Positions 26,842 through 36,172 of a DNA stretch of 64,000 nt are shown here, one piece after another. A model generated the notes under the pieces. That model was not told the origin of the DNA, searched no databases, and worked only from the letters and a program-made list of their open reading frames with translations. The translations under genes were made by a program, and so were the position numbers. Position 1 is the first letter of the stretch. Each line of letters starts with the position of its first letter. This DNA is from Geobacter sp. (GTDB lineage Bacteria > Desulfobacterota > Desulfuromonadia > Geobacterales > Geobacteraceae). The stretch is from the NCBI GenBank assembly GCA_003574885.1, contig PJFC01000002.1, positions 124,001 through 188,000 on the forward strand. The letters run 5' to 3'.

Positions 26842-28059
26842 TTACCTGATGTGGTCCTCAGGGTAGGCACCGATGTGGTGGATCGACAGATCTGCGCCGG
26901 CGAATTCCTCGTCCTCGTTAAGGCGGATACCGACCGTTTTGGAAAGCAGGCCGTAGACGATGAAACTGCATGCCAGGGCGAACAGGATAGCACATAACGT
27001 CCCCAGAAGCTGGGAGACGAAGGAGATTCCTCCCATCCCCCCCAGTTCCTTGAGACCAAAAATTCCTGCCGCGATGCCTCCCCAGGAACCGATGATGCCG
27101 TGGAGGGGCCAGACACCCAGGACGTCGTCGATGTGCAGTTTTTCCTGCTCGATGTGGAACCCGTAGACGAATATTACCGCTGCGATGCATCCGGTCAGAA
27201 ATGCACCGAGGGGGTGCATGATGTCACTGCCGGCGCAGACGGCGATGAGGCCGGCCAGAGCGCCGTTATGGACGAAGCCCGGGTCGTTCTTTCCTGCCAC
27301 GAGGGCTGCCAGTATGCCTCCGACCATGGCCATCAGGGAGTTGACGGCCACCAGTCCCGATATTTTATCCAGATGGCCGGCGCTCATGACGTTGAAGCCG
27401 AACCAGCCCACTGCCAGTATCCAGGAGCCGAGGGCGAGGAAAGGGATATTGCTGACCGGGATAGGGTGGGATTTCCCCCGCAGGTAGCGCCCCATGCGCG
27501 GGCCGAGGATCAACACTGCCGGCAGGGCGAGCCAGCCGCCGATAGAGTGGACAACCACCGATCCCGCATAGTCATGGAATTCGGCGCCACCCACCGACTT
27601 GAAGAAATTCTGGAGTATGGAGGCGTTTTTCCCCCATATAAGGGATTCGAACAACGGGTAGACGAGGGCGGCAAAGATGCCTCCGGCGATTACCTGTGGC
27701 CAGAACTTGGCCCGTTCGGCAATTCCACCGGAGATGATGGCTGGTATGCAGGCGGCAAAGCAGAGGAGAAAGAAGTAGTGGACCAAGTCGTACCCCTGGC
27801 TGGCCATTATGTCACCGGCCGGTTTGAGGAACGAGATGCCGTAGGCCAGGGGGAATCCGATGATGAAATAAAGTATGGTGGAAACCGACCAGTCAGTGAT
27901 GATTTTGACAAAAGCGTTGACCTGGTTCTTCTTGCGGACCGTCCCGACTTCGAGGAAAGCGAATCCTGCGTGCATTGCGAATACCATGACCGCACCCAGC
28001 ATCAGAAACAGCACATCGGTACTGCTTTGCAGCGTTGTCATCCTTGACAGTGCATCCAT
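26842..28059 (-). CDS. amt: Ammonium transporter (Amt/Rh family)
   Basis: The ATG at 28059 is chosen because GGAGG lies 7 bases before it; upstream ATGs would place that site inside the gene. The 405-residue product has eleven hydrophobic segments. Signatures include 'MLGAVMVFAMHAGFAFLEVG', 'DYAGSVVVHSIGGWLALPAV', 'GFNVMSAGHLDKISG' and 'WPLHGIIGSWGGIAAGIFG', with the twin pore histidines. It moves ammonium into the cell. No glnB/glnK gene is adjacent, unlike the common glnK-amt pair. A sigma-54 promoter lies upstream. Confidence 0.95.
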   Translation of the reverse strand: MDALSRMTTLQSSTDVLFLMLGAVMVFAMHAGFAFLEVGTVRKKNQVNAFVKIITDWSVSTILYFIIGFPLAYGISFLKPAGDIMASQGYDLVHYFFLLCFAACIPAIISGGIAERAKFWPQVIAGGIFAALVYPLFESLIWGKNASILQNFFKSVGGAEFHDYAGSVVVHSIGGWLALPAVLILGPRMGRYLRGKSHPIPVSNIPFLALGSWILAVGWFGFNVMSAGHLDKISGLVAVNSLMAMVGGILAALVAGKNDPGFVHNGALAGLIAVCAGSDIMHPLGAFLTGCIAAVIFVYGFHIEQEKLHIDDVLGVWPLHGIIGSWGGIAAGIFGLKELGGMGGISFVSQLLGTLCAILFALACSFIVYGLLSKTVGIRLNEDEEFAGADLSIHHIGAYPEDHIR

Positions 28060-28118
28060 AGACATACCTCCATTGGTATAAGGCAATCACCCCCCGTCGG
28101 GTAAGCCCATCCGTCATA

Positions 28119-28134
28119 AGCAACCTCTCTGCCA
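28119..28134 (-). promoter_or_regulatory. Sigma-54 promoter of amt
   Basis: On the minus strand the sequence is TGGCAG-AGAGG-TTGCT. It keeps GG at -24 and GC at -12 with the required 10-base spacing and 14 of the consensus features. It is about 60 bases upstream of the amt start, fitting control by NtrC-type activators under nitrogen limitation. Confidence 0.7.
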
Positions 28135-28325
28135 AAACTGTAAGTGGTCAATATTTCATGAGTCATGTCAAGAATCAGGGGGACGGTATCCATCCTGTTG
28201 CCCGTTTGTTCGGCATATCTGCTCAATTAAGTGGCTCATGGGCGAGGAAATAGGGGTTGACGCTCATCGGGTATCGTTGTAGATTCAGTAAATTAAGGGT
28301 TTTCAACCTGTCATGGATGTACGCG

Positions 28326-29462
28326 ATGAAAACCGCTCTTATCTATTCCAAGGATTTCAGCAACTGCTGCTTCGGTGTGGACCACCCGTTCAAGGTTCAG
28401 CGTTACCGCCTTGCGTACGAGCTGATGCGCGCCTACGGCCTGACTGACGGGGCAGGGATGATGGTAGAGGAGTACCCGCCCGTCAGCGATGCAGATCTCC
28501 TCACCTTCCATTCCCCGGATTATCTGGCGCGGCTCAAGGAATTCAATACTGCCGTTGAACCACGGGCCGATTTCCGGTATGGTCTGGGGGACGTGGAAAA
28601 TCCTGTCTTCCCCGGTTTTTTCGACTGGGCGTGCCTGGGTACGTCCGGAACCGTCGAGGCGGTTCGCCTGGTTACCCAGGAAGGATTTGACTGCGCGTTC
28701 AACCTGGCGGGGGGATGGCACCACGCACACCGAAGCAGGGCGTCGGGCTTTTCCTACGTGAACGACGCGGTGGTGGCCATCAACAGGCTCATTGCCGGGG
28801 GGAAGCGGGTAGTCTACCTGGATATCGATGCCCATCACGGGGACGGTGTCCAGGAAGCCTTTTACGACACCGACAGGGTCCTTACCATCTCACTCCACGA
28901 GAGCGGGATCTATTTCTTTCCGGGGACCGGTTTCGAGAACGAGACAGGGACGGGGAAGGGGAAAGGGTACGCCGTCAATGTGCCCCTTCTCCAGCATACG
29001 GATGACGCCCTGTTCATGAAGGCGTTCGATGAGGTGGCCTTTCCCCTCATCGCAGCCTACGACCCTGACGTGCTCGTCACCCAGATCGGTGCGGATACGT
29101 TCCGTACCGACCCCCTGACACAGCTTGAAATAACGACCCACAGCTATTCCTACATCATGCGGAAGCTCAAGGCGTTGCGGATTCCCTGGGTGGCACTGGG
29201 AGGGGGAGGGTATGACATGATCAACGTGGCACGGGCCTGGACCATTGCCTGGGGGTGCATGAACGGTGTCGATCTCTCCCCCCGCCTTCCCGCTTCCTTT
29301 ATGAAGCTCATTGCTCCCATGGGATACGCGAACCGGATGCTCCTCGATGCCATGCACTGGTCCCCTGAGGATGATCGTAACCGGGCCCTCGACGCGGTGG
29401 AAAAGAGCATTGCCGCTATCCGCGCGAAGATTTTTCCCGTCATAATCGGCAGCCGTGGCTAA
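28326..29462 (+). CDS. Histone deacetylase family protein (AcuC-like)
   Basis: 378 residues from the ATG at 28326; the frame is open upstream but no better start is visible. The zinc and catalytic residues of class I deacetylases are intact: 'GGWHHAHRSRASGFSYVND' and 'VYLDIDAHHGDGVQEAFY', then 'GADTFRTDPL' and 'GGGGYDMINVARAW'. The substrate in bacteria may be acetylated proteins (for example acetyl-CoA synthetase, as for Bacillus AcuC) or polyamines. Its stop overlaps the start of the next gene by 8 bases, so the two are coupled. Confidence 0.9.
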   Translation: MKTALIYSKDFSNCCFGVDHPFKVQRYRLAYELMRAYGLTDGAGMMVEEYPPVSDADLLTFHSPDYLARLKEFNTAVEPRADFRYGLGDVENPVFPGFFDWACLGTSGTVEAVRLVTQEGFDCAFNLAGGWHHAHRSRASGFSYVNDAVVAINRLIAGGKRVVYLDIDAHHGDGVQEAFYDTDRVLTISLHESGIYFFPGTGFENETGTGKGKGYAVNVPLLQHTDDALFMKAFDEVAFPLIAAYDPDVLVTQIGADTFRTDPLTQLEITTHSYSYIMRKLKALRIPWVALGGGGYDMINVARAWTIAWGCMNGVDLSPRLPASFMKLIAPMGYANRMLLDAMHWSPEDDRNRALDAVEKSIAAIRAKIFPVIIGSRG

Positions 29463-30303
29463 GCTCTCCGGCAATGCGCAGCTGACAAGCGCAGATGGTC
29501 GCCCCCTGTTCAGCCTGAGGGATGTCAATGCGCTTCCGAAGGAGGAAAAGAACCGCATTTATGGCGGGCTCATTCCTCCACGCCTGTTTGAGTTGTTTGC
29601 CATCTCCCCCCGGACGTTCCGTGGACGGGACGGAGGGGAGAAGCTGAAGGTTATTGCCCCGGCAGGACTTGGTCTTATGCGCATGGAGGTTCGGCTCCAT
29701 CCCGACGATAGGGATGCTGTCTTCTTCCTCGATATTACCGAGACCCATTACCGGCAGATGGATCTGGCTTTCTGCATCATAACCGACCCTCGAGCCCCTC
29801 GCTTCGACGTGGATATGGACAGTGCCGGACAGAACAATTATTTTGCCACCCATGGACGTAACCTCGCCGAGGAAGTGCGATCCATGGCGGCGGGGCTTTT
29901 CCCCAATCAGACCAGGCGGGGATTAAGGATGTTCGGGGAATTCTTCACCCTTTTCGAGCGATTCGTGGACTCCCTCGGGATGGAGATGATCGTGGCTGAG
30001 CCCCTCACCTACGACAATGCTGTCCGCTACGAAAAGTTCGGGTTTGACTACCTGACAGGACGGCGTCTCATGGAGGCGATCAACGGGTGGTTTCAGCCGG
30101 GAGGGGAATTGACCCTGCGCCTCGACGGCTCTACCCCTTTTCGTTGTCCGGGGCAGGAAAAGACCGTTCGCGGCAGGAGCTGGGCCATTCACGACGGCAT
30201 CATGGACGAGCCGTGGGATGATGTGCGAATCTACAAAATGGTCGGCGAGAGTGCCGGCCTAAATACCTTCCCGGACAGGGAAAACGAAAAGGAGTTGCCG
30301 TAA
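29455..30303 (+). CDS. Protein of unknown function with a GNAT-like segment
   Basis: 282 residues, starting at GTG 29455 inside the end of the deacetylase gene. It is soluble. The stretch 'DNAVRYEKFGFDYLTGRRLM' near residues 188-207 resembles the last helix and strand of GNAT acetyltransferases (the NA-x-R-x-YEK-x-GF pattern). The N-terminal half has 'VIAPAGLGLMRMEVRLHPDD', which I do not recognise. If it is an acetyltransferase, the pair would add and remove the same acetyl group, as AcuA and AcuC do. That is an inference; the fold is not established. Confidence 0.6.
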   Translation: MAKLSGNAQLTSADGRPLFSLRDVNALPKEEKNRIYGGLIPPRLFELFAISPRTFRGRDGGEKLKVIAPAGLGLMRMEVRLHPDDRDAVFFLDITETHYRQMDLAFCIITDPRAPRFDVDMDSAGQNNYFATHGRNLAEEVRSMAAGLFPNQTRRGLRMFGEFFTLFERFVDSLGMEMIVAEPLTYDNAVRYEKFGFDYLTGRRLMEAINGWFQPGGELTLRLDGSTPFRCPGQEKTVRGRSWAIHDGIMDEPWDDVRIYKMVGESAGLNTFPDRENEKELP

Positions 30304-30308
30304 CTGCC

Positions 30309-31265
30309 ATGAACAGTATGAAACCTGCTCCCGTCAAGGGAATCACGTATTTCACGCCGCCACCCGCAACGGTAATAAGCGGACTGGACGGTAACGTGCA
30401 GATAACCTGTGGTGACGTTCCCCTGCCGCTCCTCGACGAGGATTTTGCCGTGATGGACGGTGATGGACCTACCTATGACATGGTCGGACGCGGGGTCTAT
30501 CATATTCTGCGGGCCGCACCCGATTCCCCTCACTGCGCCCGTTATGCCGAAATACTCCGTGACGCCTATCCACACCATCTTTCCGAGCTTGCCACCCATA
30601 TCGTCATGCTGGACAAAAAAGATGTGGACATAGCGTACCTGGACCGCGAGATCAATTACCTCAAGATATTCGCCCTGTTGGAACCGGATAATCCTCAACT
30701 GCAGTATTCCATCGGGAACACCTATCTGGAGAAGGGACTGATGTTGTCGGCCCTCCACCTGGCCACGGTGACGATCTTTCGGGCGGAAAAGTTCCTGAAA
30801 CGCGCTCTGGAACTGGCCCCTGCCGACGCTGCCATCCTTCAGAAGATGGGGGAGTTTTCCTATCTGGTGGGGCGTTATGAGGATGCCGTCCGTTATTGGT
30901 CCGAAGCCCTCCGAAATCAGGGCGATTCTCCCGCCGGCCAATCAAAAAGCCGTTTGGAGCGTGTGACCGCCGGTGTGACCCCGCGTATTCCGGTTGTCGA
31001 TTACCTGGAGGCGGTACGGGTTGCACTGGAGTGTCTGGAACGCAAGGAGGCGCAGGAGGCTGCAGCCATCCTGCTGGATGTTCTGGATGATGGGGTCTTT
31101 TGTGAAGAGTTTCCCCTGGCCGAAATACCCTATTTCCTTGGCATCTGTTACCGTGATATGTCCATGCCCGACTATGCGGAGGAATACCTGCAGGGGGCGC
31201 TCAGCATCGATCCGGCGCATGCCGATGCCCGTCGTCTTCTCGACGAAATTCACACTAATAGGTGA
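30309..31265 (+). CDS. TPR-repeat protein
   Basis: 318 residues with no signal peptide. The N-terminal 90 residues are unlike known domains. From residue about 115 there are TPR-like helices ('DNPQLQYSIGNTYLEKGLML', 'KFLKRALELAPADAAILQKM', 'DYAEEYLQGALSIDPAHADA'). It begins 5 bases after the GNAT-like gene and is followed directly by a very small membrane protein gene. It is probably an adaptor for the deacetylase pair. Confidence 0.75.
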   Translation: MNSMKPAPVKGITYFTPPPATVISGLDGNVQITCGDVPLPLLDEDFAVMDGDGPTYDMVGRGVYHILRAAPDSPHCARYAEILRDAYPHHLSELATHIVMLDKKDVDIAYLDREINYLKIFALLEPDNPQLQYSIGNTYLEKGLMLSALHLATVTIFRAEKFLKRALELAPADAAILQKMGEFSYLVGRYEDAVRYWSEALRNQGDSPAGQSKSRLERVTAGVTPRIPVVDYLEAVRVALECLERKEAQEAAAILLDVLDDGVFCEEFPLAEIPYFLGICYRDMSMPDYAEEYLQGALSIDPAHADARRLLDEIHTNR

Positions 31266-31273
31266 GGAGTGTC

Positions 31274-31375
31274 ATGTTCGGTTTCAGTGTTGCAGACTGG
31301 ATTTTCATTGGGGGAGTGCTGGTGGTCATATGCGTCTGTGTGTCCATCAGCGACATGCGGAAGAAAAAACCGTAA
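31274..31375 (+). CDS. 33-residue single-pass membrane peptide
   Basis: ATG with GAGGAG 7 bases upstream, 8 bases after the TPR gene stop. Sequence MFGFSVADWIFIGGVLVVIC then VCVSISDMRKKKP: one hydrophobic helix followed by a basic tail, giving an N-out, C-in orientation. No family is recognisable at this size. It completes a four-gene operon. Confidence 0.6.
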   Translation: MFGFSVADWIFIGGVLVVICVCVSISDMRKKKP

Positions 31376-31503
31376 AATGCGGGACGGAGCACAATACCAG
31401 ATATAGAGGAATGTTCCTGGCACCAGACGCAATGTTACCGCTTTGTAAATCTTCCCTTGTGTCGCTGTCTCTCTGCTGATAGAATGCTCATGATAGTCAT
31501 ATC

Positions 31504-31971
31504 ATGATCCAAGGCCAGGGAATGATCACTGTGGACGAACATGACGATGAGATGCGCCGGCCGTTGGGGCTTACCCTTCTGGCCGGCCTTTACCTGTTTT
31601 TTTTCCTTCTGAGTGCGTCCACTTTTGGTTACCCCTTCCCGTTTCTTGGCCAGATCCACAATGGCATTATTGCCAAGGCCCTCATATTGGCGGACAGTCT
31701 TATCTGTCTTTATCTCTTTCTAGGAGTTTTCAAGCGTCAGCTTCTAACCTGGTATCTACTCATAGCCTATAATCTCTTTCAGGTCGTCAACACGATCATC
31801 AATCTGTCGTTTATATCGACATCTGAACTGGAAAAGGTAGTCGGGGAGAAGGTTGATCAGGATGCCCTGATTATCAATAACATTGCTGCGGCACTGGCTA
31901 TCCTTCTTCTGACCCAGTACATTTACCGGCACAGGGATTTCTTTACCAACAAGCAGAAATACCTCTTCTAG
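31504..31971 (+). CDS. Four-helix membrane protein of unknown function
   Basis: 155 residues. Four hydrophobic segments fall near residues 20-40, 55-75, 82-102 and 125-145 ('LTLLAGLYLFFFLLSAS', 'AKALILADSLICLYLFLGVF', 'LTWYLLIAYNLFQVVNTIIN', 'AAALAILLLTQYIY'), a spacing shared with DUF2569-like small membrane proteins. The start may be the ATG at 31504 or 31522. It precedes the ABC ATPase by 84 bases in the same direction; it does not look like an MlaE permease. Confidence 0.6.
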   Translation: MIQGQGMITVDEHDDEMRRPLGLTLLAGLYLFFFLLSASTFGYPFPFLGQIHNGIIAKALILADSLICLYLFLGVFKRQLLTWYLLIAYNLFQVVNTIINLSFISTSELEKVVGEKVDQDALIINNIAAALAILLLTQYIYRHRDFFTNKQKYLF

Positions 31972-32055
31972 GAGAGATACATTCGTCGGGTGGGTTGCTC
32001 CCCGGGTGGAACATCTGCTATATTGACACCCACTTTTTTCGGTCGAGGAACGTCC

Positions 32056-32931
32056 ATGTTTTTGAAGATGTTAAAAGATGATGCCATGCTTAACAGTGGT
32101 GTTTTTCACAAGTTGATGCATGGTCTCACTGGCTCGATTTTTCAGGATGACGGCTGCGAGTGCCGGGTGAACCTGGATGATACCCATGGAGTGAGTATCA
32201 GAATCGAGCATCTGAACAAGTTCTACGGGAAAAACCACGTCCTGAAGGATGTGAGTCTGGAAATATTCTCAGGAGAGACATTTTCCATAATCGGACCGTC
32301 CGGTACCGGTAAGAGCGTGCTTCTGAAGCATGTAGTCAAGCTTGAAACTCCGGATAGCGGCGAGATATTCATAGACGATGTTCCAGTGTTCGCCAGCCCG
32401 GCAGAATCTCAACGGGACTACCGCTACAGTATGGTCTTCCAGTCATCAGCTCTCTTTAATTCACTGACAGTGGGGGAGAACGTCGGACTGTGGCTTCGGG
32501 AAAAGCGGATCTGCAAGGAAGCCAAAATCAGGGATATCATCAGGGAAAAACTTGCCAAGGTAGGACTGGAGGGGACGGAGCAGCTGCGCACCTCGGAGCT
32601 TTCAGGCGGCATGAAGAAACGGGTGGCAATTGCACGCTCACTGGCGATGAATCCGGACCTCATCCTGTATGACGAGCCTACGGCGGAACTTGATCCCGTT
32701 ACCACCGATGAACTGGCCAACACGATCCTGAAGCTGAAAGAGACAACAAAAAACACGACGGTCATTGTAACCCATGACCTGAACTTCGCCCTTTACATAT
32801 CGGACCGGATCGGCATGATGCATGACGGTCGCATCATCGAGATCGGTACTCCGGCCGAAATCAAGGCGAGCCAGAACCCTATTGTAAAGGCCTTTATCTA
32901 CACTACCACCAAGGGGATCAAGGGTGATTGA
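32056..32931 (+). CDS. ABC transporter ATP-binding protein, MlaF type
   Basis: The ATG at 32056 has GAGGAAC just upstream. 291 residues with Walker A 'GPSGTGKSVLLKH', Q loop 'MVFQSSALF', signature 'SELSGGMKKRVAIARSLA', Walker B 'LILYDEPTAELDP' and switch His 'VIVTHDLNF'. These variants are typical of MlaF/MetN-like ATPases that drive phospholipid or toluene-tolerance transport with MlaE and MlaD. No permease or MlaD gene is beside it, so it is an orphan in this window. A 45-residue N-terminal extension precedes the fold. Confidence 0.88.
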   Translation: MFLKMLKDDAMLNSGVFHKLMHGLTGSIFQDDGCECRVNLDDTHGVSIRIEHLNKFYGKNHVLKDVSLEIFSGETFSIIGPSGTGKSVLLKHVVKLETPDSGEIFIDDVPVFASPAESQRDYRYSMVFQSSALFNSLTVGENVGLWLREKRICKEAKIRDIIREKLAKVGLEGTEQLRTSELSGGMKKRVAIARSLAMNPDLILYDEPTAELDPVTTDELANTILKLKETTKNTTVIVTHDLNFALYISDRIGMMHDGRIIEIGTPAEIKASQNPIVKAFIYTTTKGIKGD

Positions 32932-33030
32932 CCTGGAAGCTTTGCACGGCACAGCCGGTTATCCGTGCTCCTTGCCGATTGCGAACAAGGGGCAGGTAAA
33001 GCCTCTCTCCAAGGACAGGAGGATCAGAAC

Positions 33031-34020
33031 GTGCGCCGAATTCTTCCCCGCCTGATACTGCTCGGCAGTCTGCCCATGCTGGCCGTTGCGTGTGCTGCAA
33101 TCAAGGACAGCAAGCCGATTATGCCCATCCGTCAGTACGAAATGATGCTCGTCGGCCGCGTGGATGCGGAGTACGTGGGGACAGACAACTGTGTCGCCAA
33201 ATGCCACCACCACGACAAAATCGCCGACGATTTCAAGCACAGTGTCCATGGCGAGCAGATCAAGCCCGAAACAGGTCTTCCCTTGGTCAACTGTGAGTCG
33301 TGCCACGGTGCCGGGAGCCTCGCCATCGCTAATCTTGACGACGACCCCGAACTTAATGATGCGCAGAAAAAGAAGTGTGATACAGCCACCTTCCTCGATA
33401 TTATGAATCTCCCTCCCCAGGCCCAGTCGCTCATCTGTCTCAAATGTCACTCAGCTGCATCGACACCGAGCCTTACCCACTGGAATGCCAGTTCCCATGC
33501 CATGAACGACGTCAGCTGCTTCGATTGTCACAAACTACATCGGGGTCCACAGCAGAAAGTGAGCCGGGACGAGATGTCTGCGCTCTGTTATGGTTGTCAT
33601 CCGGACGTAAAAGCGGAGAATCAGCTTTTTTCCCACCATCCGTTGCGTGAAAAGAAAATGGCCTGTGTAGACTGCCATGAACCCCACGGCTCCGTACAGG
33701 ATAAGCTCCTGAAGGGGATGACCCCCAAGGAGACCTGCACCCGATGCCACATGGAGAAACAGGGCCCCTTTGCCTACGAACATGGGGATGTCATGGAGAA
33801 TTGTGCCAACTGTCACACCCCCCATGGGTCGGTCGTCAACAATCTTCTGAATGCGGCTATGCCCGCCCTCTGCTTCCAATGCCATGGCGGTCATACCCTG
33901 GACAATTCGGCTGGCGCCAAGCAGCTGTTTGTCAACCGTTGCACAGACTGCCACTCCCAGGTCCACGGAACGGATATCCCTTTCCCTGCGGGCACTGGGA
34001 ACGGAACTCTGCGCCAGTAG
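33031..34020 (+). CDS. Decahaem c-type cytochrome lipoprotein (DmsE/MtrA-like)
   Basis: The GTG at 33031 is chosen because GGAGG lies 8 bases upstream. The 329-residue product has a lipoprotein signal (RRILPRLILLGSLPMLAVAC, lipobox AVAC). Ten haem sites are visible: nine CxxCH (CESCH, CLKCH, CFDCH, CYGCH, CVDCH, CTRCH, CANCH, CFQCH, CTDCH) and one with an extra residue, CVAKCH, near residue 54. The size and haem number match DmsE/MtrA cytochromes, which insert in an MtrB barrel to pass electrons across the outer membrane. The next gene encodes that barrel. Confidence 0.93.
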   Translation: MRRILPRLILLGSLPMLAVACAAIKDSKPIMPIRQYEMMLVGRVDAEYVGTDNCVAKCHHHDKIADDFKHSVHGEQIKPETGLPLVNCESCHGAGSLAIANLDDDPELNDAQKKKCDTATFLDIMNLPPQAQSLICLKCHSAASTPSLTHWNASSHAMNDVSCFDCHKLHRGPQQKVSRDEMSALCYGCHPDVKAENQLFSHHPLREKKMACVDCHEPHGSVQDKLLKGMTPKETCTRCHMEKQGPFAYEHGDVMENCANCHTPHGSVVNNLLNAAMPALCFQCHGGHTLDNSAGAKQLFVNRCTDCHSQVHGTDIPFPAGTGNGTLRQ

Positions 34021-34054
34021 CGGCGTTGCCTAACTTTTCGCAAAGGAGCTACGC

Positions 34055-36172
34055 GTGATCGCCCAAATCAAGTTTGTCCGAAGGCTTTTGTTGGCGGCAC
34101 TTCTGGTGATTGTGACAGCGATATCCCTCCGTGCGGAGGTTGCCGAGCCTGCAGTCTCTGACAGTGTGGTTGAAGAGCTGCAACTGGCAGAGGACAATGG
34201 TGAAATTGTCGAGCCGGTGTCTGTGGATACAGCCCTTCCCGAGAGCAAGGTGGAAACTCATACCATAATGGGGGCCTCTGCAGGATACCGGTTTTTCTCT
34301 CTTGACGAAGATGCAGGCAGGGCGGCCCAGTTCGAATATCTCCATTCGAGTCCTGTTTTCAACGCAGGAATAAACTCCCTGGGGATGGATAGCAAGTTTG
34401 TCCTGGAAGGTATGTATCTGAATGAAAAGGATTACCACGGCGACCTCTATTATGATTACAAAGGGGCTTACCGGTTGCACCTGCGCACGGAATCTCTCTT
34501 TCATAACCTGTTTGCGGAACGGCTCTTTACACCGGATGCCCCTGGTCTGTTCGGATCGAACTATCTTGCCCGGGACCTGAACCCCGGTGCCAGGTACGGG
34601 CTGAGTGCCGAACAGGACCAGGCGGAGTTCCGGTATAAACTGAACGATTACCCCATCCATCTTAATCTCGGTTACTGGCGTCAGGTCAAAAGCGGAAATG
34701 CCCAGCTTATCTTTGCCGACCACGCTTTCGAACCGCTTGGTGTGGATAATACTGTTTATGCAGCCTCACGGAGGATCGACCGGCAGACCCATGAGGGTAA
34801 CCTGGGGTTGGATGCCCACCTTGGGCCGGTGGATATTATTTATGGATTCAAAATCCGGCAGTTCGACAACCGTGCCGATACTCCCCGCGACTTTTTTATT
34901 TCGCGACCGGAATCGGCCAATGAATTCATTCCCCGCATTGGCGGTTACCAGCAGCACAACGAAGACCCGGACAGCCGCTACTATTCCCATACGGTCAAGA
35001 TACATACCTCTCTGACCGGAGGGATCGTCGGTGCTGCCTCCTATACCATTGGTAAACGCGATAACCGCTCCTCTCTCACCGACATTGGAGGAGCGAATCG
35101 AACAAGCGATACCTTGCAGAACGTGGCTGGCGATTTCGTCTATACACCCTGCATGTGGTTTTCTGCTGCCCTTAAGTACCGACGTCAGGAGGTTGACCGT
35201 GACAATCCCGCAACCATAACCAGCATATTCGCCGCTACGCCCCTTGCCGTCAGGCCTGCCATTGACACAAGCCGGGATGTGATTACGGCGACCTTTTCTC
35301 TGCGGCCCAACTCTCTGGTGACGTTCAAGGGAGAGTATAAGGGCGAGTTCACCAAGCGCGACAATCTGGCATTCTGGGTTAGGCCTGGTATATCTGCCAC
35401 GGTAGGGCTTCCGGAGAACTCCATGGTCAACAGGGGGACGTTCACCATCCTCAGTCGTCCCGTCAAGGGGTTGCGACTCAAGGCACTCTATGGTTATACG
35501 GCGACCAACCATCCTGGCTATGGCAATTCTTTCGACAAGAAACATGAAGGGCAGTTGCTCGCCACATACGCATACCAGTCGCGGTGGGGGGCTACCGCTT
35601 ACTATCGCGTTACGCGGGAGAACAATGATTCCAAGTCCATAACGACACTCTCCCTTTTCAACCCTTCGGTGACGTATGCGATGCCGCTGCAGAAGCGGGT
35701 AAACAATGCCACTGCCAGTGTCTGGGTTTCCCCCCTTGACAGGCTCACACTGACCGCGAGCTACAGTCTGCTCCGGTGGAAGGCTGACCAGACTGTGCTG
35801 TTCTCAGGGACGCAACCGGGTAGTAACGTCGGTGCCACGGATACCAATCAGTCGCAGATGTTTTCGGTGAATTCAACTTATCGTTACAATGACAGGCTGG
35901 ATCTTTCCCTTGTCCTGCAACAGATTCATTCCCGTGCTGATTTTGACCCGATCTTCATGTCACTCAGTCCCACGGAAAGCACTCTCGGCGTGCGTGACGG
36001 GAGCAAGATCAAGCTCGTGGAGAGTTCTGTTGCTGCCAGGGCGGATTACAGCTTCAGCAAGAACCTGACCTGCTCTGTCGAATATTCCTACCGGGATTAT
36101 GATGACAGGTATTCGTCGTTGTACGATGGGACTGTGCAGATCGTTACGGCCCTGGTGGGCGCAAAATGGTGA
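34055..36172 (+). CDS. MtrB/PioB family outer-membrane beta-barrel
   Basis: Start GTG 34055 with AAAGGAG 9 bases upstream. 705 residues, matching the 28-strand MtrB barrel. A Sec signal (LLLAALLVIVTAISLRA) is followed by amphipathic strands such as 'YYDYKGAYRLHLRTESLFHN' and a terminal 'VTALVGAKW'. It forms the sheath around the cytochrome encoded just upstream. The N-terminal CxxC found in Shewanella MtrB is absent; only two cysteines remain in the whole protein. The next gene overlaps its stop by 7 bases. Confidence 0.9.
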   Translation: MIAQIKFVRRLLLAALLVIVTAISLRAEVAEPAVSDSVVEELQLAEDNGEIVEPVSVDTALPESKVETHTIMGASAGYRFFSLDEDAGRAAQFEYLHSSPVFNAGINSLGMDSKFVLEGMYLNEKDYHGDLYYDYKGAYRLHLRTESLFHNLFAERLFTPDAPGLFGSNYLARDLNPGARYGLSAEQDQAEFRYKLNDYPIHLNLGYWRQVKSGNAQLIFADHAFEPLGVDNTVYAASRRIDRQTHEGNLGLDAHLGPVDIIYGFKIRQFDNRADTPRDFFISRPESANEFIPRIGGYQQHNEDPDSRYYSHTVKIHTSLTGGIVGAASYTIGKRDNRSSLTDIGGANRTSDTLQNVAGDFVYTPCMWFSAALKYRRQEVDRDNPATITSIFAATPLAVRPAIDTSRDVITATFSLRPNSLVTFKGEYKGEFTKRDNLAFWVRPGISATVGLPENSMVNRGTFTILSRPVKGLRLKALYGYTATNHPGYGNSFDKKHEGQLLATYAYQSRWGATAYYRVTRENNDSKSITTLSLFNPSVTYAMPLQKRVNNATASVWVSPLDRLTLTASYSLLRWKADQTVLFSGTQPGSNVGATDTNQSQMFSVNSTYRYNDRLDLSLVLQQIHSRADFDPIFMSLSPTESTLGVRDGSKIKLVESSVAARADYSFSKNLTCSVEYSYRDYDDRYSSLYDGTVQIVTALVGAKW

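Noticed and set aside
32985-33015. Possible second GEMM riboswitch before the decahaem cytochrome (GGGGCAGGTAAAGCC)
   Set aside because: The AAACC motif, P2 hairpin and 3' closing arm are missing.
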